Source of the DNA: an uncultured Eubacteriales bacterium
Lineage (GTDB): Bacteria; Bacillota; Clostridia; Oscillospirales; Oscillospiraceae
Length of the DNA stretch: 9,400 nucleotides
Assembly: GCA_900540635.1 (NCBI GenBank)
Contig: UQGU01000076.1
Location: forward strand, 1-9,400
Reading direction: 5' to 3'
The notes beneath the pieces are model-generated. The model was not told the origin of the DNA. It did not search any database and saw only the letters and a list, made by a program, of their open reading frames with translations. The translations under genes were made by a program, and so were the position numbers. Below, piece after piece: positions 1 through 6,013 of this stretch. Position 1 is the stretch's first letter. The number at the start of each line of letters is the position of its first letter.

Positions 1-1159
1 CCAGATTTGCGATCTGGTCGCCGATCCACTTGAAGCCGGTCAGCACGCTGCGCATCTCAACGCCGTAGTGGGCGGCGATGGCATCGGCCAGCGGGGTGGA
101 CACGATGGACTTGACGGCCACGGGGTTTGCGGGCATGGTGCCCTTTTCAATTCTGCCCTGGCAGATGTAGTCCAGCAGCAGCACGCCCACCTCGTTGCCG
201 GAGACCAGCTCATAGCTGCCGTCCGGGCAGCGGATGGCAATGCCCACCCGGTCTGCATCGGGGTCGGTTGCCAGCATCAGGTCCGCGCCGTTCTTTTCCG
301 CCAGCTCCAGGCCCAGCTTCAGCGCCTCGAAAATTTCGGGGTTTGGGTAGGGGCAGGTGGGGAAGCGGCCGTCGGGATACTGCTGCTCCGGCACGATGGT
401 GATGTCGTCAATGCCGATGTCGTGCAGTACTCTTGTCACGGGCACCAGGCCGGAGCCGTTCAGGGGAGAATAGACCAGCTTCAGCCCGGCAGTCTTGCAC
501 AGGCCGGGCCGCACGGACCGGGCCTTGATGGCATCGTACAGGGCTTCCTTGCAGTCCTCACCCACGTACTGGATCATGCCGGAGGACAGCCCTTCTTCAA
601 AGGGAATGCGCTTGGCACCGGTGAGCACATCGGTTTTCTGAATCTCCGCGTAGACGATGGCCGCCGCGTCGTCGGTCATCTGGCAGCCGTCGGGGCCGTA
701 GGCTTTGTAGCCGTTGTACTTGGCGGGATTGTGAGAGGCAGTGATCATGATGCCGGCGTTGGCCTTGTAGTACCGTGTGGCAAAGCTCAGCGCGGGCACA
801 GGCATCAGTGCGTCATAAATCCGGACGTGAATGCCGTTGGCGGCCAGCACGCAGGCAGCGGTCTTGGCGAATACATCGGAGTTGATGCGGCTGTCGTAGG
901 AGATGGCAACACTCTGGCTGCCGCCCTGGGTTTTTACCCAGTTGGCAAGGCCCTGGGTGGCCTGACGGACCACATAAATATTCATCCGGTTGGTACCGGC
1001 ACCCAGTACGCCACGAAGGCCTGCGGTGCCGAATTTCAGAGCAACGGCGAAACGGTCCTTGATCTGCTCGTCGTCCCCGGCGATTTCCTTCAGCTCCCGG
1101 GCCAGAGCAGGGTCTTCCAGTTCCGCAGCGGCCCAGCGCTTGTAATCCTCTAAGTACAT
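1..1159 (-). CDS. pgcA: Phospho-sugar mutase (phosphoglucomutase / phosphomannomutase), 3' end outside window
   Basis: The enzyme interconverts hexose 1- and 6-phosphates in the cytoplasm and feeds UDP-glucose and cell-envelope precursors. About 386 codons are present and the reading frame runs off the left edge, so the C-terminal part (roughly a third of the usual 560-580 residues) is missing. Visible family motifs are FGTAGLRG near residues 43-50, the phosphoserine loop TASHNP at 140-145 (Ser142 is the expected phosphate carrier), the metal-binding DPDADR loop in the middle domain, and LTGFKWIG near the cut end, which matches the sugar-specificity region of domain 3. The start ATG at 1159-1157 is preceded by a GGAAAGG ribosome site about 6 bases upstream and by a good promoter. 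It has its own promoter and lies behind a terminator, so it is probably unrelated to the corrinoid genes. Preference for glucose or mannose phosphates cannot be read from this part. Confidence 0.93.
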   Translation of the reverse strand, partial: MYLEDYKRWAAAELEDPALARELKEIAGDDEQIKDRFAVALKFGTAGLRGVLGAGTNRMNIYVVRQATQGLANWVKTQGGSQSVAISYDSRINSDVFAKTAACVLAANGIHVRIYDALMPVPALSFATRYYKANAGIMITASHNPAKYNGYKAYGPDGCQMTDDAAAIVYAEIQKTDVLTGAKRIPFEEGLSSGMIQYVGEDCKEALYDAIKARSVRPGLCKTAGLKLVYSPLNGSGLVPVTRVLHDIGIDDITIVPEQQYPDGRFPTCPYPNPEIFEALKLGLELAEKNGADLMLATDPDADRVGIAIRCPDGSYELVSGNEVGVLLLDYICQGRIEKGTMPANPVAVKSIVSTPLADAIAAHYGVEMRSVLTGFKWIGDQIANL

Positions 1160-1194
1160 TGTGTTCACCTTTCCTTCTTGATTTTGCTGTGACC

Positions 1195-1223
1195 AATATA
1201 ATCCATTTTGGCACTGTTGTCAA
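1195..1223 (-). promoter_or_regulatory. Sigma-A type promoter of the phospho-sugar mutase gene
   Basis: On the minus strand there is a consensus -35 TTGACA (1223-1218), a 17-base spacer and a -10 TATATT (1200-1195, one mismatch). Transcription would begin near 1188, giving a leader of about 30 bases before the ATG at 1159. The placement and spacing fit a strong housekeeping promoter. Confidence 0.8.
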
Positions 1224-1276
1224 TCTTTGCAGAGCCGGAAGCCTGTCAAAAAGCCCGCAAGGCCTTTCCGGTTTGT

Positions 1277-1305
1277 CAAAAAGGCCCCGGATTTCTCCGG
1301 GGCCT
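1277..1305 (-). terminator. Intrinsic terminator of the lipoprotein gene
   Basis: A perfect 9-bp GC-rich stem is formed by 1282-1290 (AGGCCCCGG) and 1297-1305 (CCGGGGCCT), with a 6-base loop. On the minus strand the stem is followed by a short U run (U from the stem base plus four more, 1282-1278). It lies about 20 bases after the lipoprotein stop codon and ahead of the mutase promoter, so it separates the two minus-strand units. The U tract is short, so efficiency may be moderate. Confidence 0.75.
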
Positions 1306-1323
1306 GGAAGGGGTTAGGCTTTA

Positions 1324-1857
1324 TTATGCAGCGGTAGCAACGAAGGAGTAGGTTGCATCGGCTTCCACGGGGGTGGCGTCAACGCCGGTCATGGCATACT
1401 CGCCGTTGATGTAGAAGCTCCAGTACATGCCGTCCTTGTTGTAGTCCAGGGTGATGCCGTTAACGGTATCGACCATCAGGCCGTACTCGCTGGTGGAGCC
1501 GGAAACCAGATTCAGGGCAACCAGGGCAGCGCCAACGGTCTGCTCGTCGGTATTAACGGTCACGGTCACGGTGTTCTTGTCCTTGTCGGTCACGACAAAG
1601 GTGAAGCTGGTAGCGCCTTCGCCATAGGTCTTGCCATCCTCCAGGATGACAACGCCGTCCTCGTCGGCAGCATCAGCAGCGGCCTCAGTGGTCTCTTCGG
1701 CAGCCTCGGTGGCCGCGGTGGTCTCCTCGGAAGCAGCGGCAGTGGTAGCAGCCTCGGTAGTGGCAGGAGCCTCGGGCTTGCTGCCGCAGGCAACCAGACC
1801 AAAGCACAGAGACATAACCATAATCAGGCAAAGAATGGAAGAAACAGTTCTTTTCAT
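1324..1857 (-). CDS. Secreted lipoprotein with transcobalamin-like DUF4430 domain (candidate corrinoid-binding protein)
   Basis: The product has 177 residues. Residues 1-24 form a lipoprotein signal peptide: basic MKR start, hydrophobic core, lipobox LVAC with Cys24 as the lipidated residue. Residues about 27-67 are a low-complexity Ala/Thr/Glu linker, typical of a spacer that lifts a domain off the membrane. Residues about 70-177 resemble DUF4430, the fold shared with the C-terminal beta domain of animal transcobalamin and intrinsic factor; the clearest mark is YWSFYINGEYA at 145-155 followed by GVDATPVEADATYSF. The ATG at 1857 is chosen over an upstream TTG at 1878 because the AAGGAG ribosome site lies between them. 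The gene is transcribed divergently from an ECF importer and cobalamin genes, so I infer extracellular capture of corrinoid for that importer. DUF4430 modules also occur in surface proteins of unknown ligand, so the binding role is unproven. Confidence 0.82.
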   Translation of the reverse strand: MKRTVSSILCLIMVMSLCFGLVACGSKPEAPATTEAATTAAASEETTAATEAAEETTEAAADAADEDGVVILEDGKTYGEGATSFTFVVTDKDKNTVTVTVNTDEQTVGAALVALNLVSGSTSEYGLMVDTVNGITLDYNKDGMYWSFYINGEYAMTGVDATPVEADATYSFVATAA

Positions 1858-1905
1858 TGTGTTTTTTCTCCTTTTCAAAATATTGCATCCTCAAAATGCC
1901 GATAT

Positions 1906-1934
1906 ATTATAGCACACTTGTGCCGGAAAGGCAA
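1906..1934 (-). promoter_or_regulatory. Promoter of the DUF4430 lipoprotein gene
   Basis: The minus strand carries a perfect -10 TATAAT (1911-1906), a 17-base spacer and a -35 TTGCCT (1934-1929, four of six consensus bases). Transcription would begin near 1899, giving a leader of about 40 bases that contains the AAGGAG site. It is back to back with the operon promoter some 55 bases away, so both could share a regulator. Confidence 0.65.
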
Positions 1935-1985
1935 CTGCTTTTTCTTTCACCTACAGCAATCGCCGTGTTCGCCCCAGCCTCGCTA

Positions 1986-2014
1986 TTGCTTTTCACAATG
2001 GTATTTGTTATAAT
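1986..2014 (+). promoter_or_regulatory. Probable promoter of the ECF-cob operon
   Basis: A perfect -10 TATAAT lies at 2009-2014, 17 bases after a weak -35 TTGCTT at 1986-1991 (only the TTG matches). The expected transcription start near 2021 leaves a leader of only about 27 bases before the first start codon at 2048. The weak -35 box suggests low basal activity or dependence on an activator. There is no room in this leader for a cobalamin riboswitch. Confidence 0.6.
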
Positions 2015-2032
2015 CCGTATAAATGTGAAAAG
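1989..2032. repeat. 9-bp perfect inverted repeat around the operon -10 box (candidate operator)
   Basis: CTTTTCACA at 1989-1997 is the exact reverse complement of TGTGAAAAG at 2024-2032. The arms are 26 bases apart and enclose the -10 box (2009-2014) and the likely transcription start. The arm centres are about 35 bases apart, which suits two separate protein sites better than a single dimer site. A further TTTCAC copy lies at 1945-1950, and a second inverted pair, AGCAAT (1955-1960) and ATTGCT (1985-1990), overlaps the -35. The repeat is seen directly; a regulatory role is inference. Confidence 0.4.
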
Positions 2033-2047
2033 AAAGGAAGTGAGGCA

Positions 2048-2917
2048 ATGCCACAGGATTCCTTTTCCCGGTGCCACCCGGCGGCGAATTTCCTCTTTTT
2101 CGTGGCTGTCATCGGTCTTGGGGTCACCATCCAGCACCCGGCCTATGCCATTGCGGGCCTGATAGGGGCCTCGGTTTATTATCTGCTGCTGAAAGGAAAG
2201 AAAGGCGTTTCTTTTATCGGCTCCATGGCCGGTATGATGGTGCTGATCACGGTTCTGAATCCGCTGATCAATACCTCCGGAAAGCACACCCTGTTTCTGC
2301 TCTTCGGCCGCCCCTATACCGCCGAGGCCATGGCCTACGGCGCGGTTCTGGGCCTGATTTTTGCCCTGACCATGGTCTGGTTCGGCTGCTACAGCGAGGT
2401 GCTCACCAGCGACAAGTTTACGGCGCTGTTCGGCAATCTCATCCCGGCGCTGTCACTGCTGCTGGTGATGGTTTTGCGGCTGATTCCCGCCTTTACCAGA
2501 AAGACCAAGCAGATTTCCGCTGCCCGCAGCGCCATTGGAAAGGGAACGGAGAATTCCGCTTCCCGGAAAGAGCAGGTGAAAAGCGGCGTCAGCATTCTGT
2601 CCTCTCTGACGGACTGGGCTCTGGAGGGCAGCATTGTCACCGCCGACTCCATGCGAGCCCGGGGCTACGGCTGCGTCCGCCGGACCAATTTTCATATCTA
2701 TCATTTTTCCTGGCGGGATGGCTGCCTGTGCGCGCTGATCGGGGCGCTGTTTGTGCTGGTGCTGTCCCTGGGCGGTACGGGTACCACCTTTACGCCTAAA
2801 TATGCTTGTGACAATCTTACGCTCGGGTTTCCGGCTTACTGTGTTCTGCTGCTGACTCCCTCGGCGATGTATCTTCGGGAGGCAATTGTATGGAACAATT
2901 TGAAATTCACGGCCTGA
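2048..2917 (+). CDS. ecfT: ECF transporter transmembrane coupling protein (T component)
   Basis: This 289-residue integral membrane protein is the T component of an energy-coupling factor importer. It links the substrate-binding S subunit to the two ATPase domains. Hydrophobic segments lie near residues 13-30, 33-48, 57-75, 95-115, 130-148, 225-247 and 260-280. The two cytoplasmic coupling motifs known in this family are both present: Ala-Arg-Ser at 159-161 (in QISAARSAIG) and Ala-Arg-Gly at 204-206 (in SMRARGYG). The start ATG has a strong AAGGAAGTGAGG ribosome site. Its 3' end overlaps the ATPase gene by 28 bases, which implies translational coupling. Since A and S components follow directly, it belongs to a dedicated (group I) ECF system and is less likely to be a shared module. 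Confidence 0.9.
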   Translation: MPQDSFSRCHPAANFLFFVAVIGLGVTIQHPAYAIAGLIGASVYYLLLKGKKGVSFIGSMAGMMVLITVLNPLINTSGKHTLFLLFGRPYTAEAMAYGAVLGLIFALTMVWFGCYSEVLTSDKFTALFGNLIPALSLLLVMVLRLIPAFTRKTKQISAARSAIGKGTENSASRKEQVKSGVSILSSLTDWALEGSIVTADSMRARGYGCVRRTNFHIYHFSWRDGCLCALIGALFVLVLSLGGTGTTFTPKYACDNLTLGFPAYCVLLLTPSAMYLREAIVWNNLKFTA

Positions 2918-4548
2918 GCTTTTCCTATCCGGATGCTGCGAAGCAGACCCTTTCGGATGTGTCACTCACCATAAAAAAGGGAGAGTATGTGCTCCTGTGC
3001 GGCAACAGCGGCTGCGGAAAGACCACCCTGCTGCGGCACCTGAAATCCGTTCTGGCCCCAACAGGCAGCCGGACCGGGGAGATTCGGTTTGACGGCGTGC
3101 CCCTGGACAAAGTGGATGCCAAGCGCCAGGCCAGTGCCATTGGCTACGTGATGCAGAATCCGGACGACCAGATCGTGACGGACAAGGTCTGGCATGAGCT
3201 GGCCTTTGGACTGGAAAACCTGGGGGTGTCCCGGGAGACCATCGGTCTGCGGGTTGCGGAAATGGCCAGCTTTTTCGGCATTCAGAGCTGGTATCACCGG
3301 GATGTGTCCCAGCTCTCCGGCGGCCAGAAGCAGCTGCTGAATCTGGCCTCCATTATGGCCATGCAGCCGGAAATCCTCATTCTGGATGAGCCCACCGGCC
3401 AGCTGGACCCCATTGCAGCCTCGGATTTCCTGAATACCTTGAAAAAGATCAATCAGGAGCTGGGCACCACGGTGCTGATCACCGAGCACCGGGCGGAGGA
3501 TATTTTCCCCGTGGCCGATCGGGTGCTGGTTATGGAGAAGGGACGTCTTGTGGCCAACAACGGCCCCCGGCAGATCGGCCAGAGCCTCTTTGACCGGAAT
3601 AGCCCCCTGTTTCCTATGCTCCCCGCGCCTATGCGGGTGTTCTATCAGTGCGCCGGCAGCGGCCAGGCCCCTCTGACGGTCCGGGAGGGCCGTACTTGGT
3701 TGACGGATTGCTTCCGGGAGAAAGTGCCCACGGTGCGTTCCCTGCCCACTGCCAGCCAAAAGCAGTTCGGGGAGCCTGCACTGCGCATCCGGGATGTATG
3801 GATGCGCTATGAGCGGCAGTCCCCGGATGTTTTGAAGGGGCTGAATATGGAGGTGCCCGCCGGATGCCTTTATGCCATTGTAGGCGGCAACGGCGCGGGA
3901 AAATCCTCCACCCTCCGCACCGTCTGCGGCGCAACCCGCCCTTATCGGGGGAAAATCGAGGTTTTCGGCAGGGAAATTCAGAAATACCCCAAGGGAAAGC
4001 TGTTCCAGAACTGTCTTTCCATGCTGCCCCAAGACCCCACGAACCTCTTTGTGAAGCAGAACGTCCGGGCGGAGCTGGAGGAGATGAACGGGGAGGAGGC
4101 AGAGCAGCAGCGAGTGGCCGAGCTGTGCGAAATCACCCATTTGCTGGATGCCCACCCTTACGATCTTTCCGGCGGCGAGCAGCAGCGGGTGGCCCTTGCC
4201 AAGGTGCTGCTGACGAAGCCGAAGCTTCTGCTGCTGGACGAGCCCACCAAGGGCCTGGACTGCGGCTTCAAGGCCCGGTTCGCCAAAACCCTGAAACGGC
4301 TTACGGACGAGGGCATGACCGTTGTCATGGTCTCCCATGATGTGGAGTTCTGCGCGGAAAATGCGGATATTGCAGCCATGTTCTTTGACGGGCAGATCAT
4401 CGCCTCCGGCACCCCCCGGGAATTCTTCGGCTCCAACAGCTTCTATACCACGGCCTCCAACCGCATGAGCCGTTGCATTTTTGAAAATGCCGTGACGGCC
4501 CAGGACGTTGCCGCCCTTTATCGGGAGAATCTGGGGGAGAAGGCATGA
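2890..4548 (+). CDS. ECF transporter ATPase with two fused ABC domains (A-A' component)
   Basis: This 552-residue protein supplies both nucleotide-binding domains of the ECF importer in one chain, like other fused vitamin-importer ATPases. Domain 1: Walker A GNSGCGKT 38-45, Q-loop Gln89, signature LSGGQ 142-146, Walker B ending DE 166-167, switch His200. Domain 2: Walker A GGNGAGKS 332-339, Q-loop Gln381, signature LSGGE 426-430, Walker B ending DE 450-451, switch His483. All catalytic motifs are intact in both halves, so both ATP sites look competent. A linker of about 60 residues (roughly 235-295) joins them. The start ATG lies inside the end of the T gene behind a GGGAGG ribosome site, and the stop overlaps the S gene start by 4 bases (ATGA). 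Homology alone does not give substrate; the corrinoid assignment comes from the operon. Confidence 0.93.
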   Translation: MEQFEIHGLSFSYPDAAKQTLSDVSLTIKKGEYVLLCGNSGCGKTTLLRHLKSVLAPTGSRTGEIRFDGVPLDKVDAKRQASAIGYVMQNPDDQIVTDKVWHELAFGLENLGVSRETIGLRVAEMASFFGIQSWYHRDVSQLSGGQKQLLNLASIMAMQPEILILDEPTGQLDPIAASDFLNTLKKINQELGTTVLITEHRAEDIFPVADRVLVMEKGRLVANNGPRQIGQSLFDRNSPLFPMLPAPMRVFYQCAGSGQAPLTVREGRTWLTDCFREKVPTVRSLPTASQKQFGEPALRIRDVWMRYERQSPDVLKGLNMEVPAGCLYAIVGGNGAGKSSTLRTVCGATRPYRGKIEVFGREIQKYPKGKLFQNCLSMLPQDPTNLFVKQNVRAELEEMNGEEAEQQRVAELCEITHLLDAHPYDLSGGEQQRVALAKVLLTKPKLLLLDEPTKGLDCGFKARFAKTLKRLTDEGMTVVMVSHDVEFCAENADIAAMFFDGQIIASGTPREFFGSNSFYTTASNRMSRCIFENAVTAQDVAALYRENLGEKA

Positions 4549-5252
4549 AAAAATCCACCCTCTTTTCCATCCTGACCATTTTCCTGCTGGTTCCCGCGAC
4601 CCTGCTTTTGGGCCGTCACATCAAGGGCCGCTGGTACTATCTCACCAGTACCCTGGTGATCATCGAAATTATGCTGCCCTTCTTCGCCTCCTTCGAGTCG
4701 AGAAAGCCCCAGTCAAGAGAACTGGTGACGTTGGCGGTCATGGCGGCGCTGGCCACGGCCTCCCGGGTGGCCTTCGTGTTCATTCCCTATTTCAAGGCCA
4801 TTACCGGCGTCATCATGATCACGGGCATTGCCTTCGGTGCCCAGGCGGGCTTTCTCACCGGGGCCATCGCGGCCTTTGCCAGCAACTTCTTTTTCAGTCA
4901 GGGGCCTTGGACGCCCTGGCAGATGTTTGCCTATGGCTTTGCGGGCTTCTGGGCAGGGCTTATCTTCCATGGCCGCCAGAAGTGGTGCAAGCCTTGGATT
5001 TTGGGCATTTTCGGCTTCCTTTCCATTTTGCTGCTGGTTGGCCCTATGCTGGACTGCTGCACCGTGTTTACGGTGCTCAGCAAGCTTACCTGGAAAAATG
5101 TGCTCTTTATTTTCGGCCAGGGTGTCCCTGTCAATACCGTTCATGGCATTGGCTGCGGCGTGACGCTGATGGTGCTGACGAAGCCCCTGCTGTATAAGCT
5201 GAACCGAATTCAGAAAAAATACGGCATGATGGATGGGGGACAGGCACAGTGA
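4545..5252 (+). CDS. ECF transporter substrate-binding S component, probable corrinoid specificity (CbrT-like role)
   Basis: This 235-residue, highly hydrophobic protein is the substrate-binding membrane subunit of the ECF importer. The middle shows an S-component-like pattern: VMAALATASRVAF, then FKAITGVIMITGIAFG, then FASNFFFSQGPWTPWQM (112-127) and FAGFWAGLI. About seven or eight hydrophobic segments are visible; the first two (near 6-22 and 33-50) precede the usual six-helix core. ATGA overlap couples it to the ATPase gene, and GTGA overlap couples it to the CbiR-like gene. S components are too divergent to name a ligand from sequence by eye; neighbouring cobT, cobU, cobS and cobC and the transcobalamin-like lipoprotein point to cobamide, cobinamide or another corrinoid. 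A lower-ligand precursor such as alpha-ribazole or dimethylbenzimidazole is the main alternative. Confidence 0.8.
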   Translation: MKKSTLFSILTIFLLVPATLLLGRHIKGRWYYLTSTLVIIEIMLPFFASFESRKPQSRELVTLAVMAALATASRVAFVFIPYFKAITGVIMITGIAFGAQAGFLTGAIAAFASNFFFSQGPWTPWQMFAYGFAGFWAGLIFHGRQKWCKPWILGIFGFLSILLLVGPMLDCCTVFTVLSKLTWKNVLFIFGQGVPVNTVHGIGCGVTLMVLTKPLLYKLNRIQKKYGMMDGGQAQ

Positions 5253-6013
5253 GAAGAGAGCAGCTCTATTTATCCACCATAGACGAAAACGCAGGTACTA
5301 CGGCCCTGGGCTGCGGCCTGGGCCTGGAAATCGCGGACTACTGCACCGCAGTCAATATGGATTCGCTTTACGCGGAAACGAAACCCCGGGTGGATGCCCA
5401 GGTGCAGGGCGTAAAGCGGCGGATGTTCCATGGCCCCTTCAATGAGCTCTTCCCCTGCGCCATTGACCCCTTGGCCCGGGAGCTGGCTGCCAGGCGCTAT
5501 TTCCAGGCGCTCCGGGTGGCAGAGCAGTACGGGGCCAAGCGATTGGTGTTCCACGGCGGATACCTGCCCCATGTGTACTATTCCTGCTGGTATACGGAGC
5601 AGTCCGTTCTGTTCTGGAAGGAATTTTTGCAGCGCGTCCCGGCGGACACGGTGCTCTGCATTGAAAATGTGCTGGAATCTGACCCGCAATGGATGGCGGA
5701 TATCGCCGCCGGGGTGGATGATCCTCGGTTTCGGCTGTGTCTGGATGTGGGCCACGCCCATGTGTGCTCGGAAATCGATGTGATGCAGTGGCTGGAAACC
5801 ATGGCTCCCTGGCTGGGCCACTTCCACATTCATAACAATGACCGCAGCTTTGATACCCACAGCCCCCTGGACCAGGGGACCATTCCCATGAAAACGTTTT
5901 TGACCCGCGCGGATGCCCTGTGCCCCGATGCCACCTTCACCCTGGAGGTGACAGATGGCAGGCGGGACGTGGACTGGCTTCTGCGGCAGGGAATATTGGA
6001 GGAAGAAACATGA
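5249..6013 (+). CDS. cbiR: Xylose-isomerase-like TIM-barrel protein, candidate CbiR cobamide-remodelling amidohydrolase
   Basis: This 254-residue soluble protein belongs by motif to the AP-endonuclease-2/xylose-isomerase-like TIM-barrel superfamily. Likely metal ligands recur at strand ends: His61 (MFHGPF), His102 (VFHGGY), Glu139 (CIENV), Asp166 and His169 (CLDVGHAH), His193/His195 (HFHIHNND), Asp202/His204 and Glu233 (LEVTD). CbiR, known from Akkermansia and Thermotoga, is a member of this superfamily that hydrolyses the amide linking the corrin ring to the aminopropanol arm, giving cobyrate for lower-ligand exchange. Placement between the importer S gene and cobT, with 4-base overlaps on both sides (GTGA and ATGA), strongly suggests this role. 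The start is GTG at 5249 with a GGGGGA ribosome site. Other sugar-phosphate isomerase or epimerase roles are possible but would not fit the operon. Confidence 0.72.
   Translation: MRREQLYLSTIDENAGTTALGCGLGLEIADYCTAVNMDSLYAETKPRVDAQVQGVKRRMFHGPFNELFPCAIDPLARELAARRYFQALRVAEQYGAKRLVFHGGYLPHVYYSCWYTEQSVLFWKEFLQRVPADTVLCIENVLESDPQWMADIAAGVDDPRFRLCLDVGHAHVCSEIDVMQWLETMAPWLGHFHIHNNDRSFDTHSPLDQGTIPMKTFLTRADALCPDATFTLEVTDGRRDVDWLLRQGILEEET

Noticed and set aside
68..1153. Long open frame on the plus strand opposite the phospho-sugar mutase gene
   Set aside because: It is antisense to a gene with clear catalytic motifs, its translation has no recognisable family pattern, and long antisense frames are expected in GC-rich coding DNA.
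1235..1270. Second hairpin (CCGGAAGCC with GGCCTTTCCGG) upstream of the mutase promoter
   Set aside because: The stem needs bulges and lacks a convincing U run, so I could not call it a terminator with confidence.
1244..1283. 10-bp direct repeat TGTCAAAAAG at 1244-1253 and 1274-1283
   Set aside because: There are only two copies in an AT-rich intergenic patch next to a terminator. The copies resemble extra -35 boxes on the minus strand, but no matching -10 was found at the right distance.
1858..1878. Upstream TTG start for the DUF4430 lipoprotein
   Set aside because: The AAGGAG ribosome site lies within this stretch, and the ATG at 1857 gives a normal short basic signal-peptide start.
2890..2917. 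Possible programmed frameshift joining the T and ATPase genes
   Set aside because: No slippery sequence was seen. The ATPase has its own ribosome site and start, and a 28-base overlap is ordinary in coupled operons.
2962..4338. 458-codon open frame on the minus strand inside the ECF ATPase gene
   Set aside because: The plus-strand protein has two full sets of ABC motifs. The antisense translation is low-information, without a ribosome site or domain pattern.
5920..6009. N-terminal extension of CobT
   Set aside because: The frame is open but would overlap the CbiR-like gene by about 90 bases. The ATG at 6010 gives the normal CobT length, a ribosome site and the ATGA junction.
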